Notes: generated by a model not told the origin, from the letters alone. A stretch of 64,000 nt of DNA from an uncultured Bacilli bacterium (GCA_944332705.1 CALVKM010000003.1:1-64000); one strand, 5' to 3'; counted from the stretch's first letter, positions 1 through 7,760 are shown. Numbers and translations are program-made.

Positions 1-83
1 TCATCTTTTTTAACATTAGATGTATCAGAGCATCCTGTAATAAAAAATATAAATAAAAATATTAAAGTTAAAGTTTTTTTCAT
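1..83 (-). CDS. Lipoprotein, N-terminal part (runs off the left edge)
   Basis: Only the first 27 codons are in the window. The reading from the ATG at 83 is a lysine start, a hydrophobic stretch and a lipobox ITGC followed by SDTSN, which is a typical type II signal peptide, so the mature protein should be lipid-anchored on the outer face of the membrane. A ribosome site GGTGG lies just upstream and a promoter is at 101..129. The mature domain is outside the window, so no function can be given. Confidence 0.7.
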   Translation of the reverse strand, partial: MKKTLTLIFLFIFFITGCSDTSNVKKD

Positions 84-100
84 AGTTACCACCTAGCTAA

Positions 101-129
101 AGTATAACAAAGGAATTTTAGTTTGTCTA
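101..129 (-). promoter_or_regulatory. Promoter of the left-edge lipoprotein
   Basis: Read on the minus strand: TAGACA (129-124), a 17-bp spacer, TATACT (106-101), then the ATG 18 bp further on. A second TTGACA lies at 158-153 without a good partner at the right distance. Confidence 0.5.
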
Positions 130-500
130 TAAATTTATGAATTTATGGATTTTGTCAAGAGTAAAACTAAAATTTATTGTCAAATTACTGTAAAGTATAT
201 TGATTATTTAATAGATAGTTTTGTATAATGGATATGTAAGTTATATTTCTTTAAAAATTAGGGATTAAAAAAGGAATGTAGTATTATTTTGAAACAATTT
301 TGATATTTATTAAAAATAACAAAAGATGTTGTCAATGAGTGTAAATTGCAATATAATATTAATGCAAAATATTGTTGTAATTACATAAAAAAGTCGGAAT
401 ACCCTTGCCATAGTAGGGAACTAAAAAAGAAATCGATCCCTAATATTTAGGGATTGTTTATTATTTAAAAAGAATTGAATAAATTAAAGGAGTATGAAGT
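130..500. other. Intergenic region, divergent leader with a small hairpin
   Basis: No credible gene is seen. On the plus strand TTGATT (200-205), an 18-bp spacer and TATAAT (224-229) form a possible promoter that would give the oxidoreductase gene a leader of about 260 nt. Within it, ATCCCTAA at 435 pairs with TTAGGGAT ending at 456 across a 3-4 nt loop; no long U-run follows, so it is not a clear terminator. Nothing resembling a known riboswitch was recognised. Confidence 0.3.
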
Positions 501-1892
501 ATGCAAGATGTAGTAATAATAGGAGCTGGACCAGCTGGTTTATTTGCGGCTTTTGAGCTAATAAGTAAAAGTGCGAATTTAAAAGTAACTTTACTAGATA
601 AAGGGTTTTTGGCAAGTAATAGGCATTGTCCAATGAATGAACAAAAAATTCCCTGTGTCAATTGTAACCCATGTAATATCATGGCGGGTTTCGGTGGTGC
701 AGGAACATTTAGTGATGGTAAACTTAATTTTATTCCTAAACTTGGTAAAAGTAATTTATATAAATATATGAGTATTAGTGAAGCTGAAGAATTAATTGAT
801 TATACGGAAACTATATTTAATAAATTTGGTATGGATAGCGAAACTTTTCCAAGCAATATGGATGAAGCACTAAAGATTAAAGAAAGGGTTGCTAAGTGTG
901 GAGCTAACTTACTTGTTATTAAGCAAAAACATTTAGGTAGTGATAACTTACCTAAATATATTGCCGATTTTACTGAATATTTAAGGGTTAATGGAGTAGA
1001 AATTTTAGAATGTTGTGAGACCTTAGACTATGAAAAAGAAAGTGATCACTATATTGTTCATACTAAACTTAAAAATAAAGAGCGTGACATAAAAACTAAA
1101 AATATTATTATTGCTCCAGGCAGGACTGGGGCTAAATGGGTTCAAGAACTTGCTGATAAACATAAACTTGTCTATGTTTCGCAAAGTATTAAAATTGGAG
1201 TTAGAGTAGAGGTAAGAAAAGAAATATTAGATTCAATTACCAGTACTATATATGACCCAAGTATATTTATTAAAACTAAAACTTATGATGATGAAATTAG
1301 AACATTTTGTACTAATCCTGGTGGATATGTTACCAAAGAAAATTATTATGGTTATATTTGTGTTAATGGTCATGCCTTGAAATCCAAAAAAAGTAATAAC
1401 TCTAATTTTGCTTTTATTTCTAAAGTTAATTTAACTGAACCAGTTACTAATACTAGAGAATATGGCGAATCTATTGCCAAAATTGCTAATACCCTAGGTG
1501 GTGGTAAACCAATAGTTCAAACATTGAAAGACTTAAGAAGAGGAAGAAGAAGTACTGAAGCAAGAATCAAAAAAGGTTTTATTGAACCAACTCTAAAAGA
1601 TGTTGTAGCAGGGGATCTTGCTTTAGTTATGCCGCACCGTATTATTACGAATATTTTAGAAGGTTTAGAAGTGCTTGATAAAATAATACCAGGTGTTAAT
1701 AATGATGAAACATTACTATATGGACCAGAAATAAAGTTTTTTTCTAATGAAATAGAAACCGATAATTTTATGAAAGTTAAAGATGATGCAATTTATTTTG
1801 TTGGTGATGGAGCAGGTAAAGCCGGCAATATTGTGACTGCTGCTGCAACGGGTATTATAGCTGCTAGAGATATTTTGAAGAAAAGCAAGTAG
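501..1892 (+). CDS. FAD-dependent oxidoreductase (COG2509-like)
   Basis: The protein has 463 residues. It opens with an ADP-binding beta-alpha-beta fold, VVIIGAGPAGLFAA, and an acidic residue at the end of the second strand (LLDKG), typical of FAD binding. A second FAD contact is near the C-terminus (YFVGDGAGKAGNIVTAAATG). A cysteine cluster CPMNEQKIPCVNCNPC lies at about residues 43-58, and the GFGGAGTFSDGKLNF block after it is typical of the uncharacterised FAD dehydrogenase family COG2509. The substrate of this family is not known to me. The start is supported by AAAGGAG at 487. It stands alone, followed by the remnant glycosyltransferase. Cytoplasmic, with no membrane segments. Confidence 0.85.
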   Translation: MQDVVIIGAGPAGLFAAFELISKSANLKVTLLDKGFLASNRHCPMNEQKIPCVNCNPCNIMAGFGGAGTFSDGKLNFIPKLGKSNLYKYMSISEAEELIDYTETIFNKFGMDSETFPSNMDEALKIKERVAKCGANLLVIKQKHLGSDNLPKYIADFTEYLRVNGVEILECCETLDYEKESDHYIVHTKLKNKERDIKTKNIIIAPGRTGAKWVQELADKHKLVYVSQSIKIGVRVEVRKEILDSITSTIYDPSIFIKTKTYDDEIRTFCTNPGGYVTKENYYGYICVNGHALKSKKSNNSNFAFISKVNLTEPVTNTREYGESIAKIANTLGGGKPIVQTLKDLRRGRRSTEARIKKGFIEPTLKDVVAGDLALVMPHRIITNILEGLEVLDKIIPGVNNDETLLYGPEIKFFSNEIETDNFMKVKDDAIYFVGDGAGKAGNIVTAAATGIIAARDILKKSK

Positions 1893-1953
1893 TTTATTAT
1901 TCCATTAGTTGTAATATCAGTTATTTTTGCTATAATATTGATTAGGGATATTT

Positions 1954-2100
1954 ATGAAAAAAATATTTAGCAAAAAACACATATTAATTGCTCTTTATAC
2001 ATTTTTAATATCTTTTGTTATGCTTTTGTTAGCAAGCAAGAATTCTTTTTTGTACCCTTTTAATGATTGGGTAGATGCTAATGCTTTTTTTATACAATAG
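1954..2100 (+). pseudogene. Membrane glycosyltransferase, N-terminal remnant
   Basis: A 48-codon frame starts MKKIFSKKHILIALYTF, makes one membrane helix, and continues FLYPFNDWVDANAFF before stopping. The YPFNDWVDANAFF block is characteristic of the first loop of multi-helix (GT39/GtrII-like) membrane glycosyltransferases, where the protein would normally run for another 400-500 residues. The frame ends at the left end of the TnpB element (about 2094). A promoter-like TTGTAA, 16 bp, TATAAT lies upstream. The C-terminal remnant is on the other side of the element (3437..3973). Confidence 0.6.
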
Positions 2101-2128
2101 GAAAGTCATACTTTTTTAAATAAAACCA

Positions 2129-2157
2129 TTGACACCCAAACTACTGTTTGGTATAAT
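2129..2157 (+). promoter_or_regulatory. Consensus promoter of tnpB
   Basis: TTGACA (2129-2134), exactly 17 bp, TATAAT (2152-2157). It is a perfect consensus and lies 25 bp before the tnpB ATG. Confidence 0.8.
2136..2151 (+). repeat. Left-end hairpin of the TnpB element
   Basis: CCAAAC TACT GTTTGG forms a 6-bp stem with a 4-nt loop. It lies inside the -35/-10 spacer of the tnpB promoter. Subterminal hairpins of this kind are what TnpA of this family recognises at the left end. Confidence 0.55.
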
Positions 2158-2181
2158 TGATTTACAAGGAGGAAATTTGGT

Positions 2182-3333
2182 ATGACTACTATTTTAAAAG
2201 GTTATCAATTTAGATTATATCCGAGTGATGAACAAAAAAAGTTAATTAATCAAACCATTGGTTGTTCTAGATTTATATATAATCATTTTTTAGAAGAACG
2301 AATAAATGAATATAAAAAAACTGGTATTTCAAAAACTTGTTATGAACAAATAAAGGAAATACCAGAATTATGTAAAGATTATCCATGGTTAAAAGAAGTA
2401 GATAGTTGCAGTTTAAGAAATCCTGTATTTTATTTGGAAAATGCATATCATAGATATTTTAGTCAAAATAGTGGATTTCCTAAATTTAAAAATAAAGATA
2501 CTGGCAATAGTTATAAAACCAATAATATTAAAAATACTTATAAAAATAAAAACTACGAAAGTATAAAAATAGATTTAAAAAATAGAACGATTACATTACC
2601 AAAGTTAAAAGAAGTACCTATCAGAGGTTATAGAAAAAAAGAAGTCTTTGTTGGCAATATAAAAAGTGCAGTTATAAGAAGAGAAGGATTAAAATACTAT
2701 GTAAGTGTATTAGTAGAAGAACCACTAATAGAGCACCCATTTCAACCTAGAAGTATTGTAGGATTAGATTTAGGAATAAAAGATTTAATAATAACTAGTC
2801 ATAATGAAAAGATAGAAAATAATTTAGAATGCACAAATATTAATAAAAGAATAAAGGGATTACAAAAGGCTCTTGCTAGAAGCCAAAAAGGAAGTAAAAA
2901 TAGAGAAAAAATAAAATTAAAAATAAAACGAGCATATATGAAACTAAAAAATATCCGTAAACATTTAATCCATGATATAACAAATAAAATTATTAAAGAT
3001 AATGATATTATAGTAATGGAAGATTTAGATATTAAAGCAATGTATCAAACAAAAAGTATAGCCAAACATTTAGTGAATATCCCATTAGCAGAAATAAAAC
3101 GAGTCTTGGAATATAAGTGTCTTTGGCAAAACAAAAAACTAATCACAATAAATAGATATTATCCAAGTAGTCAAGTTTGTTCAGTATGTGAATATCAAAA
3201 TAAAAAATTAAAAGATTTAAATGTAAGGAGTTGGGAATGTCCTAAATGTGGATATATACATGATCGTGATATCAATGCTAGTATCAATATAATGTTTGAA
3301 GGATTAAAAATATATATGCAAAGTTTAGTATAA
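2182..3333 (+). CDS. tnpB: TnpB, RNA-guided endonuclease
   Basis: 383 residues, full length for TnpB. The N-terminal part (GYQFRLYPSDEQKKLI, then CSRFIYNHFLEER) is the helix-turn-helix/wedge region of the family. The RuvC-like nuclease residues are present: the Asp in GLDLGIKDL (about 197), the Glu in VMEDLDIKAM (about 280) and the Asp in HDRDINASINI (about 361). A four-cysteine zinc finger, CSVC then CPKC, lies at about 333-352. Proteins of this family cut DNA using an RNA made from the element's right end, beside a short motif (TAM) that equals the left flank. The start is fixed by AAGGAGG at 2166. Coding appears intact, so it may be active. Confidence 0.92.
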   Translation: MTTILKGYQFRLYPSDEQKKLINQTIGCSRFIYNHFLEERINEYKKTGISKTCYEQIKEIPELCKDYPWLKEVDSCSLRNPVFYLENAYHRYFSQNSGFPKFKNKDTGNSYKTNNIKNTYKNKNYESIKIDLKNRTITLPKLKEVPIRGYRKKEVFVGNIKSAVIRREGLKYYVSVLVEEPLIEHPFQPRSIVGLDLGIKDLIITSHNEKIENNLECTNINKRIKGLQKALARSQKGSKNREKIKLKIKRAYMKLKNIRKHLIHDITNKIIKDNDIIVMEDLDIKAMYQTKSIAKHLVNIPLAEIKRVLEYKCLWQNKKLITINRYYPSSQVCSVCEYQNKKLKDLNVRSWECPKCGYIHDRDINASINIMFEGLKIYMQSLV

Positions 3334-3339
3334 ATAAAA

Positions 3340-3435
3340 TGAAAATAGTAGGGTGGCGACCATCCGAATTTGGTCTGTGGAGAGTCCAAAGGACTCAATG
3401 AAGCAGAAATGCCTTGTGGTGATACAAGGATAGTC
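3340..3435 (+). ncRNA. Omega-RNA (reRNA) scaffold at the element right end
   Basis: Directly after tnpB the DNA can fold into successive hairpins: GGGTGG cga CCATCC (3351-3365, one wobble pair), GAGTCC AAA GGACTC (3382-3396) and CCTTGT ggtgat ACAAGG (3412-3429). The spacing and the GAAGCAGAAATGCC linker resemble right ends of IS605-type elements. The guide would be the first 16-20 nt of flanking DNA after about 3435. The 5' end probably lies inside the tnpB coding sequence and cannot be set from sequence. Confidence 0.65.
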
Positions 3436-3436
3436 A

Positions 3437-3973
3437 AAATTTATTTTGACTTTTGTTCTTAGTTTGGGATTACTTAGTGTTTTTAATTTGTTTGATAAAT
3501 ATATAGATAACTTAAATAATAAAATTTATATACCAATTAGTATATTAGTTGGATGTTTAATGATATTTAATAGTTATTATAATGCTAATTATAAAGAATA
3601 TTTAAGTATTAATAAAGAAGATTTGTTTCAATATGAATTTGCTAGTATTATAAATGAAGAAGAAAATGCTACAATGGTTAATATGGGGAAACTTGATTGT
3701 GGAGTTTATACTTTGGCGGGATTGTATCCAAGTACTTATTTCTTTGAAAGACAAAATATTAGTTATGAGGATTTTCCACAGATGGTTGATTCATTTGAAA
3801 AATATATAAAAAATAAAGAAACGATGTTCATAGTATATTATACTTGGTTAGATGAAGAAAATTTAAAATTAAGGGAAGAAGAATTATTTGTTAATTATGA
3901 TTTATTAAAAGTAAGAAAACAACAGTTTGAAAATAAAGATTATTATGGTTATTTATTTAAAGTAAAGGAGTAG
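3437..3973 (+). pseudogene. Membrane glycosyltransferase, C-terminal remnant
   Basis: An open frame of about 175 residues has no convincing start; it begins at the right edge of the TnpB element. It shows one membrane helix (IYIPISILVGCLMIFNSYY), then a soluble tail containing LDCGVYTLAGLYPSTYFF. This looks like the C-terminal part of the same kind of multi-helix glycosyltransferase whose N-terminus is at 1954..2100. The middle several hundred residues are missing, so the element's arrival was accompanied or followed by a deletion. It stops 4 bp before the next glycosyltransferase gene, and the ribosome site of that gene overlaps its end. Confidence 0.55.
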
Positions 3974-3977
3974 GAAA

Positions 3978-4916
3978 ATGATTTTATATTTAGTTATACC
4001 AGCGTTTAATGAAGAGGAAGTATTAGATATTACATCAAGGTCTTTAAAAGAAAAGATGAATAGTTTAATTAAGGATAAGAAAATAAGTAAAGAAAGTAAA
4101 GTAATGTTTGTTGATGATGGAAGTAAGGATAAAACTTGGAGTATTATTGAGTCACTACATGAAAAAGATAAATTATTTACTGGTGTTAAGCTGAGTGGCA
4201 ATCGAGGACATCAATTTGCTTTACTGGCAGGATTAATGGAAGCAAAAAAGTATGCTGATGCTGTAATATCAATGGATGCTGATTTGCAAGATGATATTAA
4301 TGTTATTGATAAAATGATTGATGAGTATAAGAGTGGTATTGAGATAGTTTATGGTGTCAGGTCATCAAGAAAGAAAGATGCATTTTTTAAAAGAAATACT
4401 GCGCAAATGTTTTATAAGTTGATGCAATTTTTAGGGGTAAGAATTGTTTATAATCATGCTGATTGTAGACTGATGAGTAAAAGAACATTAGATGAATTAG
4501 AAAATTTTAAAGAAGTTAATTTGTTTTTAAGGGGAATTGTGCCACTTTTAGGTTTTAAAAGTAGTATTGTGTATTATGAGCGAGGTAAAAGAGAAGCGGG
4601 GGTAAGTAAATATCCTCTAAAGAAAATGCTTGCTTTTGCAGCTGATGGAATTACTTCTTTTAGTGTTAAACCTTTAAGACTAATTTTAGCTATTGGTATA
4701 ATTATTTTAATTGTTAGTATATTTATAATGTTATATGCTTTAGTGGTAAAAATATTAGGACATACTGTTGTTGGTTGGACATTTTTGACAATTTCTATTT
4801 GGTTTATTGGAGGTCTTCAAATGATTTCTATCGGAGTAATTGGAGAATATGTTGGTAAAATTTATAATGAAACTAAGGCTAGACCAAGGTATATTATTGA
4901 AAAAGTACTAAAATAA
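3978..4916 (+). CDS. GT2 family glycosyltransferase, GtrB/DPM1-like
   Basis: 312 residues. It starts LYLVIPAFNEEEVL (nucleotide-sugar binding), has VDDGSKDKTW, SGNRGHQFALLAG and the metal-binding DADLQDD block at about 97-103, and two membrane helices at about 234-258 and 268-290. This is the domain order of bactoprenol-phosphate glucosyl- or mannosyltransferases, which load one sugar on the lipid carrier at the inner membrane face. The multi-helix transferase that would normally use the product was probably the broken gene immediately upstream, so its present partner is unclear. The ribosome site is AAAGGAG at 3964. Confidence 0.85.
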   Translation: MILYLVIPAFNEEEVLDITSRSLKEKMNSLIKDKKISKESKVMFVDDGSKDKTWSIIESLHEKDKLFTGVKLSGNRGHQFALLAGLMEAKKYADAVISMDADLQDDINVIDKMIDEYKSGIEIVYGVRSSRKKDAFFKRNTAQMFYKLMQFLGVRIVYNHADCRLMSKRTLDELENFKEVNLFLRGIVPLLGFKSSIVYYERGKREAGVSKYPLKKMLAFAADGITSFSVKPLRLILAIGIIILIVSIFIMLYALVVKILGHTVVGWTFLTISIWFIGGLQMISIGVIGEYVGKIYNETKARPRYIIEKVLK

Positions 4917-4945
4917 TTGCATATTGAGAAAGTTTGTGCTATAAT
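4917..4945 (+). promoter_or_regulatory. Promoter of rplS
   Basis: TTGCAT (4917-4922), a 17-bp spacer, TATAAT (4940-4945). It begins right at the stop codon of the upstream glycosyltransferase gene. The same -35 variant, TTGCAT, is used before 33030. Confidence 0.7.
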
Positions 4946-4965
4946 GAATTTGACCCAAAAAAGTA

Positions 4966-5012
4966 TATAATCCGCTGTATATAATATAAGATTATAGGTA
5001 ATAGTGAGGAGG
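4966..5012 (+). promoter_or_regulatory. Candidate L19 leader hairpin
   Basis: In the short rplS leader, TATAATC (4966-4972) can pair with GATTATA (4990-4996), with CCGCTG in the 5' part of the loop. This is followed by the ribosome site GAGGAGG (5006-5012). A hairpin just before the ribosome site of the L19 gene is the arrangement of the L19 leader known in Firmicutes, which is believed to bind L19. I recall the CCGCTG loop from that family but could not run a covariance search. Confidence 0.4.
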
Positions 5013-5018
5013 TAGTAT

Positions 5019-5360
5019 ATGGCTAATCTAGTAGATAAGATTAACGAAAAACATATTCGTAAAGATATTCCTGAATTTAGAGTTGGGGATACTGTAAAAG
5101 TTGATGTTTGGGTAAAAGAAGGTAAAAAGGAAAGAATCCAATCTTTTGAAGGCTTAGTAATTGCCAAAAGAGGTGGAGGAATTTCTGAAACATTTACTGT
5201 TCGTAAAAAGAGCGGTACTGTTGGAGTATCCAGAATATTCCCAGTTAATGCACCAACAATTGATAAGATTACAGTAGTTAAAAAAGGTAAAGTTAGAAGA
5301 GCTAAACTTAACTTTATTAAGGGAATGCGTAAAGAATACAAAGTTAAGGAAAGAAATTAA
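5019..5360 (+). CDS. rplS: 50S ribosomal protein L19
   Basis: 113 residues, the usual length. Clear family blocks include IPEFRVGDTVKVDVWVKEG, RIQSFEGLVIAKRGGG, ETFTVRKKSGTVGVSRIFP and RRAKLNFIKG. L19 sits at the 30S-50S interface of the ribosome. It has a promoter of its own and a possible autoregulatory leader. In Bacilli rplS is usually near lepB, rbgA and rnhB; here the order is kept, but an accessory island separates lepB from rbgA. Confidence 0.97.
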   Translation: MANLVDKINEKHIRKDIPEFRVGDTVKVDVWVKEGKKERIQSFEGLVIAKRGGGISETFTVRKKSGTVGVSRIFPVNAPTIDKITVVKKGKVRRAKLNFIKGMRKEYKVKERN

Positions 5361-5392
5361 TTCTTTCCTTATTTTGGTTGATTGGGTGAAAT

Positions 5393-5872
5393 ATGAAAAT
5401 TATTAAAGAAATACTTCCATATGTATTAATAATTATTGCAGTTATTTTAATAAGAACATTTATTATTACTCCAGTTAGAGTAGATGGTGCTAGTATGGAT
5501 CAAACCCTTGAGGATGGTCAAATACTTCTTTTATATAAACTATCTAATATTGATTATGGGGATATTGTAGTATTAGATGAAGAAAAAGAAGGCGAAATAA
5601 TTATTAAAAGAATTATTGGTATGCCTGGTGATACTGTGAGTATAAAAGATAACACTGTTTATGTAAATGGTGAGGAGCTAGAAGAAGATTATGCTTATGG
5701 GGAAACTAGTGATTATGAAGAAATCACTTTAGGGGATGATGAATACTTCATTTTAGGGGATAATCGTCCAATAAGTAAGGATTCAAGATATTTTGGTCCA
5801 GTAAAAGAAGATGAAATAATTGGTAAAGTTATTTTTAGATTATGGCCATTTAATAAATTTGGAACAATATAA
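5393..5872 (+). CDS. lepB: Signal peptidase I
   Basis: 159 residues with one N-terminal membrane helix (about 9-27) and the S26 peptidase motifs. The catalytic serine is in VDGASMDQTL (Ser34) and the general base lysine in IIIKRIIGMPGD (Lys72). The GDNRPISKDSRYFGPV block is near the C-terminus. It removes signal peptides from exported proteins on the outer face of the membrane, such as the several secreted proteins in this window. It is the short single-helix Gram-positive form. The ribosome site before the ATG is weak (GGGTGAAAT). Confidence 0.93.
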   Translation: MKIIKEILPYVLIIIAVILIRTFIITPVRVDGASMDQTLEDGQILLLYKLSNIDYGDIVVLDEEKEGEIIIKRIIGMPGDTVSIKDNTVYVNGEELEEDYAYGETSDYEEITLGDDEYFILGDNRPISKDSRYFGPVKEDEIIGKVIFRLWPFNKFGTI

Positions 5873-5883
5873 GGAGTCTAAAA

Positions 5884-6267
5884 ATGCCTGATAAAATAAA
5901 TCATATAAATAAAGAAATCGAAGAATTAAAAAATGAGGGGATTTCTACTAAAGATATAAGTGATGGTTATCATACTTTTCAAGAATTATATGAACACAGA
6001 ATAATTTTATTTAGTGCTCTATGTAATGCATATCCAGATATATCTTGGAAATCTAAAAAACATTATGATAATGAAGCTGATCCTATGTTTGATGACTCTT
6101 TTATTGCGGGCATTAATACTCCACTTGGACCAGCGACTTATCATATAAAATTAAAATACTGGGATTTATTTGATATTCCTGAGATAGAAAGAGCTTTAGA
6201 ATATGATGGGTATTCATCTGAAGATGTATTATTAAGAATTAAATCATTAAATGATAAAAAAAGTTAA
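5884..6267 (+). CDS. WDGH-domain protein, phage-type
   Basis: 127 residues, soluble and acidic. The block SDGYHTFQELYEHR followed by SWKSKKHYDNEADPMFDD and TPLGPATYHIKLKYWDLFD resembles the WDGH domain found mostly in bacteriophage proteins of unknown role. It is the first gene of the accessory island and is only 11 bp after lepB, so it can be co-transcribed with it. A terminator follows immediately. The function is not known. Confidence 0.6.
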   Translation: MPDKINHINKEIEELKNEGISTKDISDGYHTFQELYEHRIILFSALCNAYPDISWKSKKHYDNEADPMFDDSFIAGINTPLGPATYHIKLKYWDLFDIPEIERALEYDGYSSEDVLLRIKSLNDKKS

Positions 6268-6290
6268 ATTTGCTAAAAGCAAATTTTTTC
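6266..6290 (+). terminator. Terminator after the WDGH gene
   Basis: AAATTTGC taaaa GCAAATTT followed by a T-run. The left arm begins inside the stop codon. Confidence 0.75.
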
Positions 6291-6319
6291 TTTACTTTGG
6301 ATAAATTAGATGTTATAAT
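6291..6319 (+). promoter_or_regulatory. Promoter for the RNA-ligase-like gene
   Basis: TTTACT (6291-6296), a 17-bp spacer, TATAAT (6314-6319). It starts at the end of the preceding terminator and gives a leader of about 165 nt. Confidence 0.6.
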
Positions 6320-6408
6320 TTTATTAGATATTAAGGCCTTCCCTTGATTTTAGTTTATTATTTTATATTTATGTTTAGGGCGAAATATATAAAGAAAGGA
6401 GAAGAACT

Positions 6409-6474
6409 TTGGAAACAAAGTTAAATCATAGTAACAACACATCACGCTATGATATTTACAAAATAAAATATTAA
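6409..6474 (+). CDS. Possible 21-residue peptide
   Basis: AAAGGAG at 6395 is followed by a TTG start and 21 sense codons (METKLNHSNNTSRYDIYKIKY), ending 18 bp before the next gene. A good ribosome site is the only support. It could be a leader peptide or chance. Confidence 0.2.
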   Translation: METKLNHSNNTSRYDIYKIKY

Positions 6475-6491
6475 AGAAGGAGGAAATTTAA

Positions 6492-7106
6492 ATGTTAAAA
6501 AAAGAAATTTACCCAAAAACTGCAAGGGTAAAATGTAATGGTGAAACAGTATGCGTTACAGAAAAATTAGATGGTAGTAATTTAGTAATCTTTAAGAAAA
6601 ATGGCACAGTTTATATTGCTCAAAGAAAAAATATAATAGCAGTTGATGAATTAGATAATGCTAAAGATATTCTTTATAAAGGCTTAAATGAATGGATAAA
6701 CAATAATAAAGAGACTCTAATTTTAGAATTACATGAAGGTAGTGCTATTTGTGGTGAATGGCTAGGCATGGGACAAATCAAATATAATATTGATGACTTT
6801 GATAAAAGGTGGTATATGTTTGCTAAGGCGAATGTCGATGATGATTTTAATTTGTATAATCTTAATTATAATCATGATGATTTTATATATCCTTTTGAGT
6901 CCCAAGAAATACCTAAATTTATTGGAATTGTTCCAGTAGTTGCAGAACTTAAAGTATTACCTGATAAAAAACATTTAGATAGTTTATATGAAAAATATAC
7001 TACAAAAGTAAAAAGAAATGTTGAAGGATTTGTGGTTAGTTATCGCAATCAAATATCTAAATATGTCCGTATGAAAAACGGTAAATTACAAGAACATTAT
7101 GAATAA
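6492..7106 (+). CDS. RNA ligase-like nucleotidyltransferase
   Basis: 204 residues. The nucleotidyl-lysine motif I is TEKLDGSNLVIF, so the adenylated lysine would be Lys25. Then follow LHEGSAICGEWLGMG (motif III-like), NVEGFVVSYRN (motif IV-like) and YVRMKNG near the end, a likely motif V lysine. This is the core of T4 Rnl2-type RNA ligases, which seal RNA breaks using ATP; the short length lacks an added C-terminal domain. Such genes are common in phages, plasmids and RNA-repair islands. The start has GAAGGAGG upstream (6476). The substrate is not predictable from sequence. Confidence 0.75.
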   Translation: MLKKEIYPKTARVKCNGETVCVTEKLDGSNLVIFKKNGTVYIAQRKNIIAVDELDNAKDILYKGLNEWINNNKETLILELHEGSAICGEWLGMGQIKYNIDDFDKRWYMFAKANVDDDFNLYNLNYNHDDFIYPFESQEIPKFIGIVPVVAELKVLPDKKHLDSLYEKYTTKVKRNVEGFVVSYRNQISKYVRMKNGKLQEHYE

Positions 7107-7122
7107 TTAATTTGAAAATTTA

Positions 7123-7260
7123 TTGACTAATTAAAATTTGCTTGTTATATTGTAGGTGGGGTTGATAAATCTTTTACTAAAAAATAAGTTTACAATTTAA
7201 TAGAGTCAATAATTTTTAGAAATGGATTTAAGCTAGTGTATTATTTTACACTAGCTTAAA
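7123..7260 (+). ncRNA. Possible small RNA with its own promoter and 3' hairpin
   Basis: TTGACT (7123-7128), 17 bp, TATATT (7146-7151) is a good promoter in a gap without a gene. About 75 bp later a perfect 14-bp stem closes the gap: TTTAAGCTAGTGTA (7227-7240), loop TTATTT, TACACTAGCTTAAA (7247-7260). A transcript of about 100 nt would result, but the hairpin is followed by A, not U, so it is not a standard terminator. It could also be a leader for the next gene or an operator. Confidence 0.3.
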
Positions 7261-7344
7261 AAATATTTAAAAAAATAAAGACAAAATGAAATGATAGATG
7301 ATATAATAGAAAGTGCTCATCTAAAAAATATTAAGGAGAAGAAA

Positions 7345-7662
7345 ATGTTAACAGATGAAGAAAAACAAATCATGGAGGTTATAATTGCTGCTAGGAAATT
7401 AGAAGAATATTTATGGGGAGAATATAATGGTCAATGGAACATTGAAGAATGGCGGAGAATGTTTAGAAAAAGAATTCAAAAAATAGATGATATAGATGTA
7501 AATAATCCTCATGCTATTATTGAAATGCGTAAAAGGTTAATGCAAAATGCAGCATTAAGTGTTGCATTAATGAAAATACTTGATACTAAAGGAATACCAA
7601 CAAATGATTGTGATATACCGTCAAATTTACCGCAATATGCTAGTAATATAGAAAGTAATTGA
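7345..7662 (+). CDS. Hypothetical protein, island gene
   Basis: 105 residues from the ATG at 7345, chosen because AAGGAG lies 7 bp before it. The frame stays open upstream to 7291, but that part contains a TATAAT and has no ribosome site. The protein is helical and charged, with a WGEYNGQWNIEEWRRMFRKRIQKI segment in the first half and a C-terminal GIPTNDCDIPSNLPQY. I do not recognise a family. It is soluble, with no signal peptide, and lies between the RNA-ligase gene and the YhcG-type nuclease gene in the island. Confidence 0.55.
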   Translation: MLTDEEKQIMEVIIAARKLEEYLWGEYNGQWNIEEWRRMFRKRIQKIDDIDVNNPHAIIEMRKRLMQNAALSVALMKILDTKGIPTNDCDIPSNLPQYASNIESN

Positions 7663-7721
7663 TTTAAAAATAAAGAAGCTGCTACAGTTGTCGAGAAATC
7701 CTCGGTTACTGATAATTAAGA

Positions 7722-7760
7722 TAATTAAATTTATAAGAAGAAAGAAGGTGTAATTTGTGA
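7722..7760 (+). repeat. 39-bp direct repeat, copy 1 (leader of the YhcG gene)
   Basis: The 39 bp here are identical to 9054..9092. The repeat covers the leader, the ribosome site AGAAAGAAGG and the GTG start codon with the first base of codon 2. It is one of two copies in front of two unrelated genes. Confidence 0.9.

Larger units (their letters stand above)
2094..3435 (+). mobile_element. IS200/IS605-family element with tnpB only
   Basis: About 1.34 kb, with a left-end hairpin (2136..2151), a strong promoter, one intact tnpB gene and a structured right end that matches an omega-RNA. No tnpA transposase is present, so it is non-autonomous. The ends are inferred: the left end is placed where the flanking glycosyltransferase reading breaks after TTTTTTTAT (2085-2093), and the right end after the hairpin ending at 3429. 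No target-site duplication is expected in this family. Confidence 0.7.
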
